From Leifsonia tongyongensis (GTDB lineage: Bacteria; Actinomycetota; Actinomycetes; Actinomycetales; Microbacteriaceae): a stretch of DNA of 64,000 bases. The DNA is taken from positions 1,550,001 to 1,614,000 of the forward strand of contig NZ_JAAGWY010000001.1 in NCBI RefSeq assembly GCF_010686705.1. The letters run 5' to 3'. This document shows, piece after piece, positions 1 through 11,609 of the stretch. Both the position numbers and the translations under genes were made by a program. Position 1 is the first letter of the stretch, and the number at the start of each line of letters is the position of its first letter. The notes below the pieces were generated by a model that did no database searches, had not been told where the DNA came from, and saw only the letters and a program-made list of their open reading frames with translations.

Positions 1-1600
1 CGCCGACGGCGAAGACACCGGGGACTGAGGTCTCGAGCGGGTGCCGGCGCGAGCTGGAGGACTCCGCGTGGGGCCCAGTGATGAGGTAACCGTGCTCGTC
101 GCGTTCGATGTCCGGTCCGAGCCATCCTGTCGCGGGGGTCGCCCCGATGAAGACGAAGAGGAATGCGGTTGCGATTTCTTCCCGCGTGCCGGACCCCAGA
201 TGCTCGACGATGATCGACTCGAGTCGAGTCGTGCCGTTCGCTCGCGCCACCACCGTTTGGCGGTGCACGCTGATGCGGGGGTGGCTCTCCACCTGAGCGA
301 TCAGATACCGCGACATGCTGGCCGTCAGGTCGCTGCCGCGCGCGATCAGGTGCACGTGCGAGGCGGTGCCGGCCAGGAAGACTGCGGCCTGCCCGGCCGA
401 GTTTCCACCGCCGACCACAACGACCGGGTCGGTGCCGCACTCGCGCGCCTCGTTGATCGTGGCGGCGTAGTAGACGCTGGTGTATTCGAAGCGATCGAGA
501 TTCTCGACCGCGAGGCGGTTGTATTCCATTCCGGATGCGACCACGACCGTCTTGGGCGAAACGCTCGTTCCGTCTGAGAAGCGGACGTTGAGCGCGCCCC
601 CATCGGAGGTGAACTCCAGAGCGGTCGAGGGCGCGAAGAGGGTGGCGCCGAATTTCACGACCTGCAGGTTGGCACGCTCGGCGAGCTCTGCGCCCGAGAT
701 CCCGGAGGGAAATCCGAGGTAGTTCTCGATCCGAGCCGATCGTGCGGCCTGGCCGCCGGTGGCCACGGCGTCGGAGAGAACGACCGAGAGCCCATCGGAC
801 GCAGCGTAGACCGCCGTAGCGAGGCCTGCGGGCCCGGCGCCGACGACCAGTACATCGCTGGTCGCTGGGGGCCTGATTCTCCGCAGGCCCAGCGCCTGCG
901 AGACCTCGACGATGGACGGATTCCTCAGGATGCGCGAGCCGGCGACGATGACGACCGGAACGTCGGCAACGTCCAGCCCCATCCGTCGCACGATGGCTTC
1001 GGCCGCAGGGTCTCGTTCCAGGTCGAGCAGCCTGTGCGGTACCCGGTTGCGGGCGGCGAAGTCGAGCAGCCGGCGAGTGTCGGGCGAGAAGCGCGATCCG
1101 ATGACGCGTAGACCGCTGCCGTACCCGATCGCCATCGACCGGCGGATCAGATACGCGCGCAAGATGAGATCGCCGATCAATGGGTCGCCCGTCACGATCC
1201 GTTCCAGCTCGTCGATCGGCACCTCGAGCACCCGGCCCCGCTCCAGTGCGACGATCGTGGCGAATGACGGCTGCCCTTCGAGCAACCCGATGTCGCCGAC
1301 GAAACGACCGGGTCCGTGAATCTCGATCTGCGCTGCCGCATCGCCCGGCTCGTCACGACGGGGTTCCTGATCGCTCTCGAGGAGGTCGGGATCGCCGGAG
1401 TGGACCATCACCCGGCCCTCGACCACGACGAAGAACGACCCCAGGGGCTCGCCCGCGCGAGCGAGCACCTGGCCTTCGGAGACGGATGCGGTCGTCCCGA
1501 CTTCGCTCAGCGTCTGCAACTGCACTGGTGTCAGCCGGGGGAAGGCCCCAAGCGTGTCGGGCGTCTCAACCGCGGGGCTCTGTTTCCCGGGAGCGCTCAT
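1..1600 (-). CDS. cNMP-binding / glutaredoxin-like / thioredoxin-reductase-like FAD oxidoreductase fusion (3' end beyond window)
   Basis: The first 533 residues are visible and the C-terminus is cut by the window edge. Residues ~15-135 form a cyclic-nucleotide-binding (Crp-like) beta-roll. Residues ~160-240 look like a glutaredoxin/thioredoxin-fold linker without cysteines. From ~248 there is a thioredoxin-reductase-type FAD/NAD(P)H core with GAGPAG (FAD, ~254-259) and GGGNSAG (NADPH, ~397-403). The visible frame ends in VFAVG, the usual second FAD motif. Where true thioredoxin reductases carry CxxC, this protein reads YYAATINEAREC, so it is not a classical TrxB; this matches a known actinobacterial cNMP-TrxR-like family. 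The ATG shares one base with the thioredoxin stop (TGATG), so it is translationally coupled at the end of the stress operon. Electron donor and partner are inferred: NADPH and perhaps the upstream thioredoxin. Confidence 0.9.
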   Translation of the reverse strand, partial: MSAPGKQSPAVETPDTLGAFPRLTPVQLQTLSEVGTTASVSEGQVLARAGEPLGSFFVVVEGRVMVHSGDPDLLESDQEPRRDEPGDAAAQIEIHGPGRFVGDIGLLEGQPSFATIVALERGRVLEVPIDELERIVTGDPLIGDLILRAYLIRRSMAIGYGSGLRVIGSRFSPDTRRLLDFAARNRVPHRLLDLERDPAAEAIVRRMGLDVADVPVVIVAGSRILRNPSIVEVSQALGLRRIRPPATSDVLVVGAGPAGLATAVYAASDGLSVVLSDAVATGGQAARSARIENYLGFPSGISGAELAERANLQVVKFGATLFAPSTALEFTSDGGALNVRFSDGTSVSPKTVVVASGMEYNRLAVENLDRFEYTSVYYAATINEARECGTDPVVVVGGGNSAGQAAVFLAGTASHVHLIARGSDLTASMSRYLIAQVESHPRISVHRQTVVARANGTTRLESIIVEHLGSGTREEIATAFLFVFIGATPATGWLGPDIERDEHGYLITGPHAESSSSRRHPLETSVPGVFAVG

Positions 1601-2087
1601 CAGGCGGAGCCGCGTCCCTTGTCTGCGCCTGAATCAGCCGTCGCCTCGTCTCGCGCATCCTTCGCCATCGCGTCATCGAACCAGCGGCGCAGGACCTCGA
1701 CGGGGGCGGCGCCGGCCTGACGCGAGATGACCTTGCCGTGGTGCATGACCATCAGCGTCGGCACGGCCTGCACGCTGAACCGCGAGGACAGTCGAGGCGC
1801 TCGGTCGACATCCACTTTGACGAGCTTCACGTCGCCCGCCCTCTCGGTGGCCAGTTGCTCCAGCACTGGGCTGACCATGCGGCAGGGGGCGCACCAGGTC
1901 GCCCACATGTCGACGATCACCGGCGGGTCCGCGTTCTCTGCGATCTCGGCGAAGCTGTCGTCGAGAGCGTTCACGATCCACGGAAGTGCCTTGTGACAGT
2001 TCCCGCAGCGTGGCCGCCCGCGCGCCGAGACGGGAACGCGGTTCTTATGCCCGCAATTCGGACAGCGGATGATCGTCGTCGCCGTTG

Positions 2088-2091
<4 letters not shown>
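1600..2091 (-). CDS. trxC: Thioredoxin 2-type protein with N-terminal zinc ribbon
   Basis: 163 residues. The N-terminal ~35 residues carry two CxxC pairs (CPNC and CGNC) typical of the TrxC/Trx2 zinc finger. A standard thioredoxin domain follows with the WCAPC active site (near residue 66) and the cis-Pro region AVPTLMVM. The protein is a cytoplasmic dithiol oxidoreductase. The zinc module in this family is linked to oxidative and heat stress. The start overlaps the clpB stop (ATGA) and the stop overlaps the next start, so it is cotranslated with the chaperone operon. Symbol by homology to the zinc-containing class; Actinobacteria may name it trxA2. Confidence 0.92.
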
Positions 2092-4723
<2,632 letters not shown>

Positions 4724-4733
<10 letters not shown>

Positions 4734-5041
4734 TGCTGATTCTCCTTTCCGGAGTGGATGACCCACCGTCGGTTCTCGAGCACATCGATCCGGGCGAGCA
4801 GGTCGATGACGAGAGCGACGGCGGCATAGTTGAGCGACAGATCGGCGTGCAGTCGCACGATTCGACGTACCAGTTCGGGCGCGGCCGGGGTGAACCACAA
4901 CCGGCCAGAAGCGTCCTGCGTGGCAGGGACGAGCCCGAGTTCGACGAACCGTCGCACCAGCTCAGGATGGGTGGCGGATGCGGCAGCGACCATCTCCAGG
5001 TCGAGGCGAGGCGGGCGTACGGGAAGCAGTGGGGAACTCAT
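4724..5041 (-). CDS. cbpM: Chaperone modulator CbpM (MerR-like)
   Basis: 105 residues. The sequence resembles CbpM/YccV-type MerR-fold proteins: a short winged-helix-like N-terminal part ([14 protein letters not shown]) followed by a helical region ([20 protein letters not shown]). CbpM binds the J domain of CbpA and inhibits it. It lies between cbpA (ATGA overlap) and clpB (10-nt overlap), which is the expected neighbourhood. It could alternatively be described as HspR-like, since HspR also belongs to the MerR fold and sits in dnaK operons. However, no HAIR-type operator was found upstream of the operon, and the helical C-terminus favours CbpM. Confidence 0.82.
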
Positions 5042-6015
5042 GATGGAGTCCTCGGGTTGTAGGCGGATGCCCGCTTCAGCTGTTCGAAGAGCTCGCGTTC
5101 ACGGTCCGTGAGGTGCGGAGGGACCATGATCTTCACCCTCGCGAAAAGGTCCCCGGGCCGTCCGCCCGGCTGCGGCATCCCTTGGCCCTTCAGGCGCAGC
5201 CGCCGGCCGCTTGACGAGCCGGGCGGAACCCGCACGGTGATCGGTCCGCCGGGGGCGCTCGTCGAGACGCTCGCGCCGAGGGCGGCCTCCCAGGGTGAGA
5301 TCGGCAGGTCCATCTCGATGTCTTTGCCGTCGAGCCGAAGGCGACGGTCTGGTCGGACTCTGAAGGTGATGATGAGGTCTCCGGTGCCGCCCTCCTGCCT
5401 GCCTGCGCCTCCGCCACCGGCGACGCGAATGCGCTGCCCGTCCAGAGCACCGGGCGGTATCTGGATGTCGAAGGTCTGACGGGCGCCGTCTGGACCGGAG
5501 AGGACGATCGTCCGGGATCCTCCGCGGAAAGCCTCCTCGACCGTGAGTTCGAGTTCGGCCTCGCTGTCCATTCCCCGCATCGAGCCGAAGACGTCCCCGA
5601 AGAGGTCATCCCAGTCGACCGAAGCGCCACCCGGGCCGGCTGCGCCCTGCGCGCTCGACCAGCTGAAACCGGACGGGCCCGGGCGGGCTCTGGCGCGGCC
5701 TCCGCCGCCTCCGCCGCCTCCGCCGCCTCCGCCGCCTCCGCCGCCTCCGCCGCTACCGCGGGTCTGCGATGCGTACTCGCGCTCGGCGCCCGCGTAATGA
5801 CGGAATTCCGGCCCGAATCGGTCGTACTGGGCCCGCGACTCCGGGTCGGTCAGTACGTGGTATGCCTCGCTGATCTGCTTGAACTTGTCTTCCGCTCCCG
5901 CCGCTTTGTTCACATCCGGGTGGTATTTGCGCGCCAGCTTCCGGTAGGCGCGCTGGATCTCTTTGGCGTCGGCCGAACGCGAGACACCGAGCAGCTGGTA
6001 ATAGTCGTCGGCCAT
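5038..6015 (-). CDS. cbpA: DnaJ-type co-chaperone CbpA (no zinc finger)
   Basis: 325 residues. The N-terminal J domain (~1-70) has the HPD motif (KYHPDVNK). It is followed by a Gly-rich linker containing 18 consecutive glycines, then the two beta-barrel substrate-binding domains of the DnaJ C-terminal family. The four CxxCxGxG zinc repeats of DnaJ are absent, so this is a CbpA-class protein that stimulates DnaK ATPase. The start [10 protein letters not shown] is supported by an AAGGGTG box just upstream; the longer open frame overlaps grpE. The gene ends with ATGA over cbpM. Confidence 0.93.
   Translation of the reverse strand: MADDYYQLLGVSRSADAKEIQRAYRKLARKYHPDVNKAAGAEDKFKQISEAYHVLTDPESRAQYDRFGPEFRHYAGAEREYASQTRGSGGGGGGGGGGGGGGGGGGRARARPGPSGFSWSSAQGAAGPGGASVDWDDLFGDVFGSMRGMDSEAELELTVEEAFRGGSRTIVLSGPDGARQTFDIQIPPGALDGQRIRVAGGGGAGRQEGGTGDLIITFRVRPDRRLRLDGKDIEMDLPISPWEAALGASVSTSAPGGPITVRVPPGSSSGRRLRLKGQGMPQPGGRPGDLFARVKIMVPPHLTDRERELFEQLKRASAYNPRTPS
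5698..5751. repeat. 9-bp tandem repeat, six copies, in the cbpA glycine linker
   Basis: On the + strand the unit gcctccgcc is repeated six times without interruption (GGCGGAGGC on the coding strand). Each copy encodes three glycines. Copy-number change by slippage would keep frame and only alter the linker length between the J domain and the substrate-binding domains. Confidence 0.95.
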
Positions 6016-6019
6016 GGCT

Positions 6020-6556
6020 TCACCCTTGGGCCGCGGTGACCACGACGCCGGCGGGCCGCAGCAACCGCTCAGGGGTCCCGAATCCCAGCCGGACGACTGC
6101 CACGACTGTCCGCGGCGGCGAGTCGCCACTCTCGACGACCGAGACGACCTCGTGGATGCGCGGATCGAACGGCACACCCACTTCGTCGATCCGCGGGTAG
6201 CCGAGGCGTTCGAGGGCAGCGATGGCCTGTTCGCGGATCGATCCCATGCCTTCGGCGAGAGCTTCGTTCACCGTCTTGGCATAGGCGACCGCGTCGTCGA
6301 GTCCGTCCACGACGGGCAGGAACACGGATGCGGCGCGGGCCCGCTCGGCGTCCCGTGCCAGCGCGAGTTCGCGAGCAGCCCGTTTTCGGGAGTTGTCCAG
6401 ATCGGCAGCAGCTCGACGCCAGCGGTCCTCCATGTCCGCAAGACGAGGGTCTACGTCGTCAGTGGGTTCCGGGGATGATGTCTCCGGCGGAGCGGCGCTC
6501 TCCTCCGACGGGGGGCTCTCATCGATGCCCGTGTCGCGCACATCCGGGTTCTCCAT
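6020..6556 (-). CDS. grpE: Nucleotide exchange factor GrpE
   Basis: 178 residues. An acidic, disordered N-terminus (~1-40) precedes the long dimerising helix ([28 protein letters not shown]) and a C-terminal beta domain ending in the GrpE signature region ([23 protein letters not shown]). GrpE releases ADP from DnaK. It sits 13 nt after dnaK and 4 nt before cbpA, as in a typical dnaK operon. It is a little shorter than many actinobacterial GrpE proteins, and the N-terminal tail is the variable part. Confidence 0.95.
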   Translation of the reverse strand: MENPDVRDTGIDESPPSEESAAPPETSSPEPTDDVDPRLADMEDRWRRAAADLDNSRKRAARELALARDAERARAASVFLPVVDGLDDAVAYAKTVNEALAEGMGSIREQAIAALERLGYPRIDEVGVPFDPRIHEVVSVVESGDSPPRTVVAVVRLGFGTPERLLRPAGVVVTAAQG

Positions 6557-6569
6557 GTCCCGAGGTCCC

Positions 6570-8444
6570 TCAGGTTCGATCGAACTCGGCGTCGACGACG
6601 TCGTCGGAATCGTCGACGTCGACAGGGCTTTCGGATGACGACGCCTCGGGTGGGCGGGCGACGGACAGGGCGGCCTCCACTTGCTGCAGCTCGCTGGTCA
6701 GCTCTCGGGCCTCGGACGCCTGGGCCTCGCGCCCGACGGCCTCCCTCGCCTGAGTGATCAGCATCTCCGCGCGAGAGCGCTCATGCTCCGGCACGGATCC
6801 ACCGCGCTCCGTGAGGACCCGCTCGACCCGGTATGCAGCGGCGTCCAACTCGTTTCGGGCGTCGATGTCTTCGCGCAGGCGCTGGTCTTCGGCGCGATGC
6901 TGCTCGGCTTCCTGGACCATCCGCTCGATTTCAGCCTGGTCGAGATTGGTCGTGCCGCTGATAGTGATGCCCTGCTCGGTCCCGGTGTCCTTGTCGCGCG
7001 CGTTGACGTTGAGGATGCCGTTGGCGTCGATGTCGAAGGTGACCTCGACCTGCGGCTCGCCCCGGGGAGCCGGGCGGATGCCGGTCAGCGTGAATCGACC
7101 CAGGACGCGGTTGTCGGCGGCGCGTTCGCGCTCGCCCTGCAGCACCACGATCTCGACGGAGTCCTGGTCGTCCTGCGCGGTGGAGAACACTTCGCTCCGC
7201 CGCGCCGGGATGGTGGTGTTGCGTTCGATGATCTTCGTCATCACCCCGCCGCGCGTCTCGACGCCCAGCGAGAGCGGCGTCACGTCGAGCAGCAGCACAT
7301 CGCTGACCTCGCCCTTCAGCACGCCCGCCTGAATGGCCGCGCCGATGGCGACCACCTCATCCGGGTTGACCGTCATGTTCGGGTCTTTGCCGCCCGTGAG
7401 GCGCTTGACGAGGTTCTGCACAGCCGGGATCCTTGTCGAACCGCCGACGAGGATGACTTCGTCGATGTCGTTCTCGGTCACCTTGGCGTCCTCCATCGCC
7501 TGGCGCACCGGGCCGAGACAGCGCTCGACCAGATCGGCCGTGATGTTCTCGAAGGTGGCGCGCTTGAGCGTGGTCGTCAGGTGCTTGGGACCGGCGGCGT
7601 CCGCCGTGATGAACGGCAGGCTCACCTGCGTCTGGCTGACGGTGCTGAGCTCGACCTTCGCCTTCTCGGCCGCCTCGAACAGGCGCTGGAGGGCCTGGGG
7701 GTCGTTGCGGAGGTCGATGCCGTTGTCTTTCTGGAACTCGTCAGCGAGGTAGTCGACGACGCGACGGTCGAAATCGTCACCGCCGAGGTGGGTGTCGCCC
7801 GCGGTCGAGCGCACCTCTACGACGCCGTCCCCGACATCCAGCAGGCTCACGTCGAACGTGCCGCCGCCGAGGTCGAAGACGAGCACGGTCTCGTGTTCCT
7901 TCTTGTCCAGCCCGTAGGCGAGGGCTGCCGCGGTCGGCTCGTTGATGATGCGGAGCACTTCGAGGCCTGCGATGCGCCCGGCGTCCTTCGTCGCGGTGCG
8001 CTGAGCGTCGTTGAAGTACGCGGGAACGGTGATCACTGCCTCGGTGACCTTCTCACCGAGGAACTTTGCTGCGTCGTCGACCAGTTTGCGCAATACGAGC
8101 GCGCTGATCTCCTCGGGCGCATACAGCTTTCCGCGGATCGTGAACCTGGCTTCGCCGTTCGGCCCGGGCGCGATGTCGAATCCGACCGCCTTTGCCTCTC
8201 CTTCGATCTCGTCGAACTTGCGTCCGATGAAGCGTTTGGCCGATGAAATGGTGCCTTTGGGATTCAGGATCGCCTGCCGCCGAGCAAGCTGCCCGACGAG
8301 TCGCTCACCGGTGTCGGTGAACGCGACGACGGATGGCGTCGTGCGAGCGCCTTCCGCATTCGGAATGACTTTCGCCTCGCCCCCCTCCCATACCGCGATC
8401 ACCGAGTTCGTGGTGCCGAGGTCGATGCCGACTGCTTTGGCCAT
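6570..8444 (-). CDS. dnaK: Chaperone DnaK (Hsp70)
   Basis: 624 residues, full length. The N-terminal ATPase starts with GIDLGTTNS. The phosphate-binding motif [14 protein letters not shown] and the adenosine motif [14 protein letters not shown] are both present. A substrate-binding beta domain (from ~380) and a helical lid follow, with the acidic tail [11 protein letters not shown]. It acts with GrpE and CbpA encoded directly downstream. The start ATG overlaps the hsp20 stop (ATGA), so hsp20 and dnaK are coupled. Whether this is the only dnaK of the genome cannot be decided from the window. Confidence 0.97.
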   Translation of the reverse strand: MAKAVGIDLGTTNSVIAVWEGGEAKVIPNAEGARTTPSVVAFTDTGERLVGQLARRQAILNPKGTISSAKRFIGRKFDEIEGEAKAVGFDIAPGPNGEARFTIRGKLYAPEEISALVLRKLVDDAAKFLGEKVTEAVITVPAYFNDAQRTATKDAGRIAGLEVLRIINEPTAAALAYGLDKKEHETVLVFDLGGGTFDVSLLDVGDGVVEVRSTAGDTHLGGDDFDRRVVDYLADEFQKDNGIDLRNDPQALQRLFEAAEKAKVELSTVSQTQVSLPFITADAAGPKHLTTTLKRATFENITADLVERCLGPVRQAMEDAKVTENDIDEVILVGGSTRIPAVQNLVKRLTGGKDPNMTVNPDEVVAIGAAIQAGVLKGEVSDVLLLDVTPLSLGVETRGGVMTKIIERNTTIPARRSEVFSTAQDDQDSVEIVVLQGERERAADNRVLGRFTLTGIRPAPRGEPQVEVTFDIDANGILNVNARDKDTGTEQGITISGTTNLDQAEIERMVQEAEQHRAEDQRLREDIDARNELDAAAYRVERVLTERGGSVPEHERSRAEMLITQAREAVGREAQASEARELTSELQQVEAALSVARPPEASSSESPVDVDDSDDVVDAEFDRT

Positions 8445-8926
8445 CAGACGTTCCCTTTCGTCGTGCCCTCGGGTTGTCCGCCCGATGGCGTTTCGTCGTT
8501 CGTGATTCGTTCGTTGTTGCTCCTCGGCGTGGACGATATGTCCACCCGGCGCGGCTTACTCGACTCGTCGACCGGGACGCTCAAGGTGAGCACCCCGTTT
8601 CCGAAATCCGCCGTGAGTTTCGAGTTGTCGAGACCATCGCCGAGGTAGAGCTGTCGCACGAATTCGCCGCGCGGGCGCTCGTCGATGAGAACGGTGTCGT
8701 CCGGCCTGAATGTCGGCCGGCGTTGCACCGTGATGGTGACCACGTTGCGCTCGACGCTCACGTCGACGTCGGCGGGGTCCGCACCCGGCACATCGGCGAT
8801 GACGAAGTACTGATCGCCGCGCCGATACGCCTCGAGCGGTACGGCGCGGGTGAGTCGATTTGCGCCCAGCGCCTGCTCGACTGCCCGGTCGGCATCGCGG
8901 AACGTGTCGAATCCCATCAGCGTCAT
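8444..8926 (-). CDS. Small heat-shock protein, Hsp20/alpha-crystallin family
   Basis: 160 residues. The alpha-crystallin domain spans ~30-130, with the beta strands [33 protein letters not shown] and the conserved closing motif [11 protein letters not shown] polar, disordered C-terminal tail follows. Small Hsps are ATP-independent holdases that hand clients to DnaK/ClpB. GAGGAG lies 8 nt upstream of the chosen ATG (MTLMGFDTF). It is the first gene of the stress operon and its stop overlaps dnaK. Confidence 0.92.
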   Translation of the reverse strand: MTLMGFDTFRDADRAVEQALGANRLTRAVPLEAYRRGDQYFVIADVPGADPADVDVSVERNVVTITVQRRPTFRPDDTVLIDERPRGEFVRQLYLGDGLDNSKLTADFGNGVLTLSVPVDESSKPRRVDISSTPRSNNERITNDETPSGGQPEGTTKGNV

Positions 8927-9015
8927 GGTGTGTACTCCTCGCTCCCGACCAGGTCTCGCTGGGCCGAGTGTGCGCCTGTGGCGTCGCCGGTTCTTCGGCC
9001 CAGTAGGGCGAAAGA

Positions 9016-9044
9016 AATACAGGGCTTTGCACTGTCGGGCTCAA
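9016..9044 (-). promoter_or_regulatory. Candidate sigma-70-type promoter of the hsp20-dnaK operon
   Basis: On the minus strand TTGAGC (9044-9039) and TGTATT (9021-9016) are separated by exactly 17 nt and lie ~90 nt upstream of hsp20. Neither a CIRCE element nor a HAIR (CTTGAGT-N7-ACTCAAG) repeat was found in this gap. Confidence 0.4.
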
Positions 9045-9076
9045 CCGGAAAGGGCTAGCGTGAGAACGCGGAGTCC

Positions 9077-10756
9077 ATGATGATGCGCGCATCGAGCAAC
9101 CTAGACCTTGTCGCCCGGGCCGACCTCGATGCTGAAACGAAGTCGAGTCTGTTCGACGTCTTCAAGGTGGGCTCGAAGATGTTGGAGCACCCGACCACAC
9201 GCGAAACCCTGCGTCTCGCCGGTGCTTCAGTCAAGGCCATCGCCGGATGCAGTGTTTCCGCGGTGTATGTCACCGCCGAGGGTCGGCTCATCCGATATTC
9301 GGGGAAGGCGAACCACCGTCTCGACCTGCTGGTGGAGGCGCGGGCGGGGACGAACGGTGTGCTGGAGAACGGCGGTCCCTGGCGGTATGCGCTCTTCTTC
9401 CGAGAGACCGGCAAGGTGAGGGGTGCATTCGTACTCCAGGCTGCCGCGGAACCTTCCGGCGACGAGATGTTCCTGCTCAACGCGCTGGCGGAGCCGACGG
9501 GGGCCGCGCTGGCGACGGCAGAACTCCTGACGCGAGAGCGGCGGCAGGCCCGCGAGCTTCGGCTGCTCTATGAAGCGCAGTCGGGCTCGAACCGGACGAT
9601 GGCTGCTACGATCGTGCGCCTGAACGCCCACCAGGCCATCCGTGACTCCATCGTCGCCGCGGCCGGCACCGGCAACGGTGAGGTGGAGATCGTCGAGGCG
9701 CTGAGCGCGATAACGCGGAGGTCGGTCGTGCTGCAGGACAGCTTCGGCAACGAACGGGCCTTCACGGGCGTGCGCGGCGCCACGTCGCCGTCGAGAATGC
9801 TCGTGCCCGACATCCAGGTCTCGCCTGCCGTATTGCTGAGCGCGGAATGGCGGTCGACCGTCATCCGCTCCCACCGGGAGACACTCGGTGTGATCGGCAT
9901 CTTCGATCCCGATGACATCCGCAGCGAAGATGATCGATTCGCTGTCGAATACGCAAGCGCGATCATCGCCGTCGAGCTCGCCCACCACCGCAATGTCGCG
10001 GAGGTCGAGATCCGGCTGGGTCGCGACCTCGCAGACGACCTCGTCGCCGGTGCCGGTATCGTCGACACTCTCGCCCGCGCCGAGGCGCTCCATTTCGATC
10101 TCAGCGGTTCGCAACGGGTTGTGCTCATCTCCTGGGAGTACCCGACGCCGAGCGGCGTCGACATCGGCGCTGCAGTACGCCACGAACTCGCGGCCATGCG
10201 TGTGCCGGCCCTGATCTCACGGCGACCGGACGCGATGCTTGCAATAGTCGTCGACGGCCACGACCTCTCGGATCTCCACGAGCGGTTGTCCGTCGTGATG
10301 GCCAGCACGCGGGGCACCATCGGCGTCGGGGGAAGCGCCACTTCCGAAGACTTGGCCCACTCCTTCTCGGAGGCGAGTCGGGCCCTGCACATCCGTGCGG
10401 AATCGCGTCGACCATACGGAATGTCGAACCACGACGACCTCGGCCTGCTGCGCATCCTCGACACATCGGGTGACGGAGTTCAGCTCGAACGCTACGTGTC
10501 CGAGTGGCTCGGTGCGCTGGTCGAATACGATCGCGATCACCATTCCGAAATGGTGCGCACACTCGGCGCGTACCTGGAATCTGGCGGCAATTACGATCGC
10601 ACGGCTGATGCGCTCATCATCCACCGGAGCACTCTGCGGTACCGGCTCAGCCGCATTCGCGAGCTGAGCGGCCGCGACCTCACCGACCCTGATTCACGGC
10701 TCAACCTGCACGTCGCCATCCGCGCCCAGGCGGCCCTGCGCGACAATCTGCGCTAA
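9077..10756 (+). CDS. PucR/CdaR-family transcriptional regulator with N-terminal GAF-like sensor
   Basis: 559 residues. An N-terminal sensory region (~1-150, GAF-like) and a central region (~290-460, GGDEF-like PucR domain) precede a C-terminal helix-turn-helix of the HTH_30 type (YDRTADALIIHRSTLRYRLSRIRELSG). It is probably a ligand-responsive DNA-binding protein. Three adjacent ATGs (9077, 9080, 9083) follow a GGAG box; the first is reported, but spacing would favour the second or third. It is divergently transcribed from the hsp20-dnaK operon with ~150 nt between them, so it may control that operon or itself. The ligand is unknown. Confidence 0.88.
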   Translation: MMMRASSNLDLVARADLDAETKSSLFDVFKVGSKMLEHPTTRETLRLAGASVKAIAGCSVSAVYVTAEGRLIRYSGKANHRLDLLVEARAGTNGVLENGGPWRYALFFRETGKVRGAFVLQAAAEPSGDEMFLLNALAEPTGAALATAELLTRERRQARELRLLYEAQSGSNRTMAATIVRLNAHQAIRDSIVAAAGTGNGEVEIVEALSAITRRSVVLQDSFGNERAFTGVRGATSPSRMLVPDIQVSPAVLLSAEWRSTVIRSHRETLGVIGIFDPDDIRSEDDRFAVEYASAIIAVELAHHRNVAEVEIRLGRDLADDLVAGAGIVDTLARAEALHFDLSGSQRVVLISWEYPTPSGVDIGAAVRHELAAMRVPALISRRPDAMLAIVVDGHDLSDLHERLSVVMASTRGTIGVGGSATSEDLAHSFSEASRALHIRAESRRPYGMSNHDDLGLLRILDTSGDGVQLERYVSEWLGALVEYDRDHHSEMVRTLGAYLESGGNYDRTADALIIHRSTLRYRLSRIRELSGRDLTDPDSRLNLHVAIRAQAALRDNLR

Positions 10757-10885
10757 GCGCGGGACGGTCGAGTGCGTCGGCGCTCGACGAGAACGTTGAG
10801 TCGGGTCAAGGCGGGCCTCGCGCAGATCGGACGGCCGTCCGCGCTGGCCGGATAGACGTCGTCGAGATCCCGGGCCGACGTCGAC

Positions 10886-10945
10886 CGGCGCCCCTCTCCT
10901 TCGGGTGGGGAGGGGCGCCGTGACCCCGCCGCACCGTTCGGTGCG
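10886..10945 (+). terminator. Two consecutive stem-loops after the PucR-type gene
   Basis: Perfect 11-bp stem CGGCGCCCCTC / GAGGGGCGCCG (10886-10896 with 10910-10920), followed by CGCACC / GGTGCG (10930-10935 with 10940-10945). There is no U-tract, which is usual for GC-rich actinobacterial terminators. Confidence 0.6.
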
Positions 10946-10981
10946 ACCGCAGGCGTCGAACCATCCCGAAGGCGGCAGCAC

Positions 10982-11269
10982 ATGAGGCACGACAACCATG
11001 CATCACGTCAGATAGATGAGTCCAACATTTGGAAGCGGCCAGTGTGGTGTCCGCGATGCGGTGCCCGCGCCCGAGTCGTCGCCAATCCCTTTTACGGTGT
11101 GGGGCTGGCAGTGCATCGGCATCTGGTCGGTTGTACGCGTTGTGACTTCGTCGCGTTCGTGACCGCTCCGCGGGACGACGAAGACGTTACTCGAAGTGAG
11201 CCCTTCCGAGCGCCGCCACGGCAACGGCTGCGAGGCAGAATCGTTCGCTTCCTCCGGTCGGGCAGCTGA
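10982..11269 (+). CDS. Small zinc-ribbon-like protein of unknown function
   Basis: 95 residues. The only recognisable feature is a CPRC ... CTRC pair (about residues 23-26 and 51-54), the spacing of a zinc ribbon, with a basic C-terminal tail (RQRLRGRIVRFLRSG). The family is not recognised. The coding frame and the paired cysteines argue that it is real. The next gene starts 1 nt after its stop, so the two are probably cotranslated. Confidence 0.55.
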   Translation: MRHDNHASRQIDESNIWKRPVWCPRCGARARVVANPFYGVGLAVHRHLVGCTRCDFVAFVTAPRDDEDVTRSEPFRAPPRQRLRGRIVRFLRSGS

Positions 11270-11270
11270 C

Positions 11271-11609
11271 ATGACAGATTCACACTTCAGCGACCCTGGC
11301 GCCTGGATCGCCGCGGTCGATCGTGCTCTCGAGCGCCTGAGCGCACGGCACATCCTGGCCGCGAAGGGAATCGAGCCGGCGACCTTTCTCGCCATCGTAC
11401 GTGCTGAGGCCTCAGGGGCCGGAGCCAACGGGATCACGATTCTGAGTCACGAGCAGCTTGCTCAGCTGACCGGAGTATCGCGCCCGTCTGTTCTTCGAGC
11501 GCGCCTCGCCTTGATCGAATTGGGTTTGGAATACCTGGCTGCGGATTCGGGAGCCTCCGGAAAGGTTCACCGGATCCTGCACATGGCGGAGTCGATTACG
11601 GAGCGCTAA
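11271..11609 (+). CDS. Small winged-helix (HTH) protein
   Basis: 112 residues. It contains a helix-turn-helix-like segment (ILSHEQLAQLTGVSRPSVLRARLALIELGLEYL, ~60-92), similar to wHTH domains of replication or regulatory proteins. The start at MTDSHFSD is taken because it sits directly after the stop of the preceding zinc-ribbon gene. No other domain is visible. The stop codon overlaps that of the convergent AraC gene. Its DNA target and function are unknown. Confidence 0.6.
   Translation: MTDSHFSDPGAWIAAVDRALERLSARHILAAKGIEPATFLAIVRAEASGAGANGITILSHEQLAQLTGVSRPSVLRARLALIELGLEYLAADSGASGKVHRILHMAESITER

Noticed and set aside
6681-8246. Long plus-strand open frame opposite dnaK
   Set aside because: Antisense shadow of a highly conserved dnaK; GC-rich codon bias keeps the opposite frame open.
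8927-9076. CIRCE or HAIR heat-shock operator before hsp20-dnaK
   Set aside because: Neither TTAGCACTC-N9-GAGTGCTAA nor CTTGAGT-N7-ACTCAAG is present.
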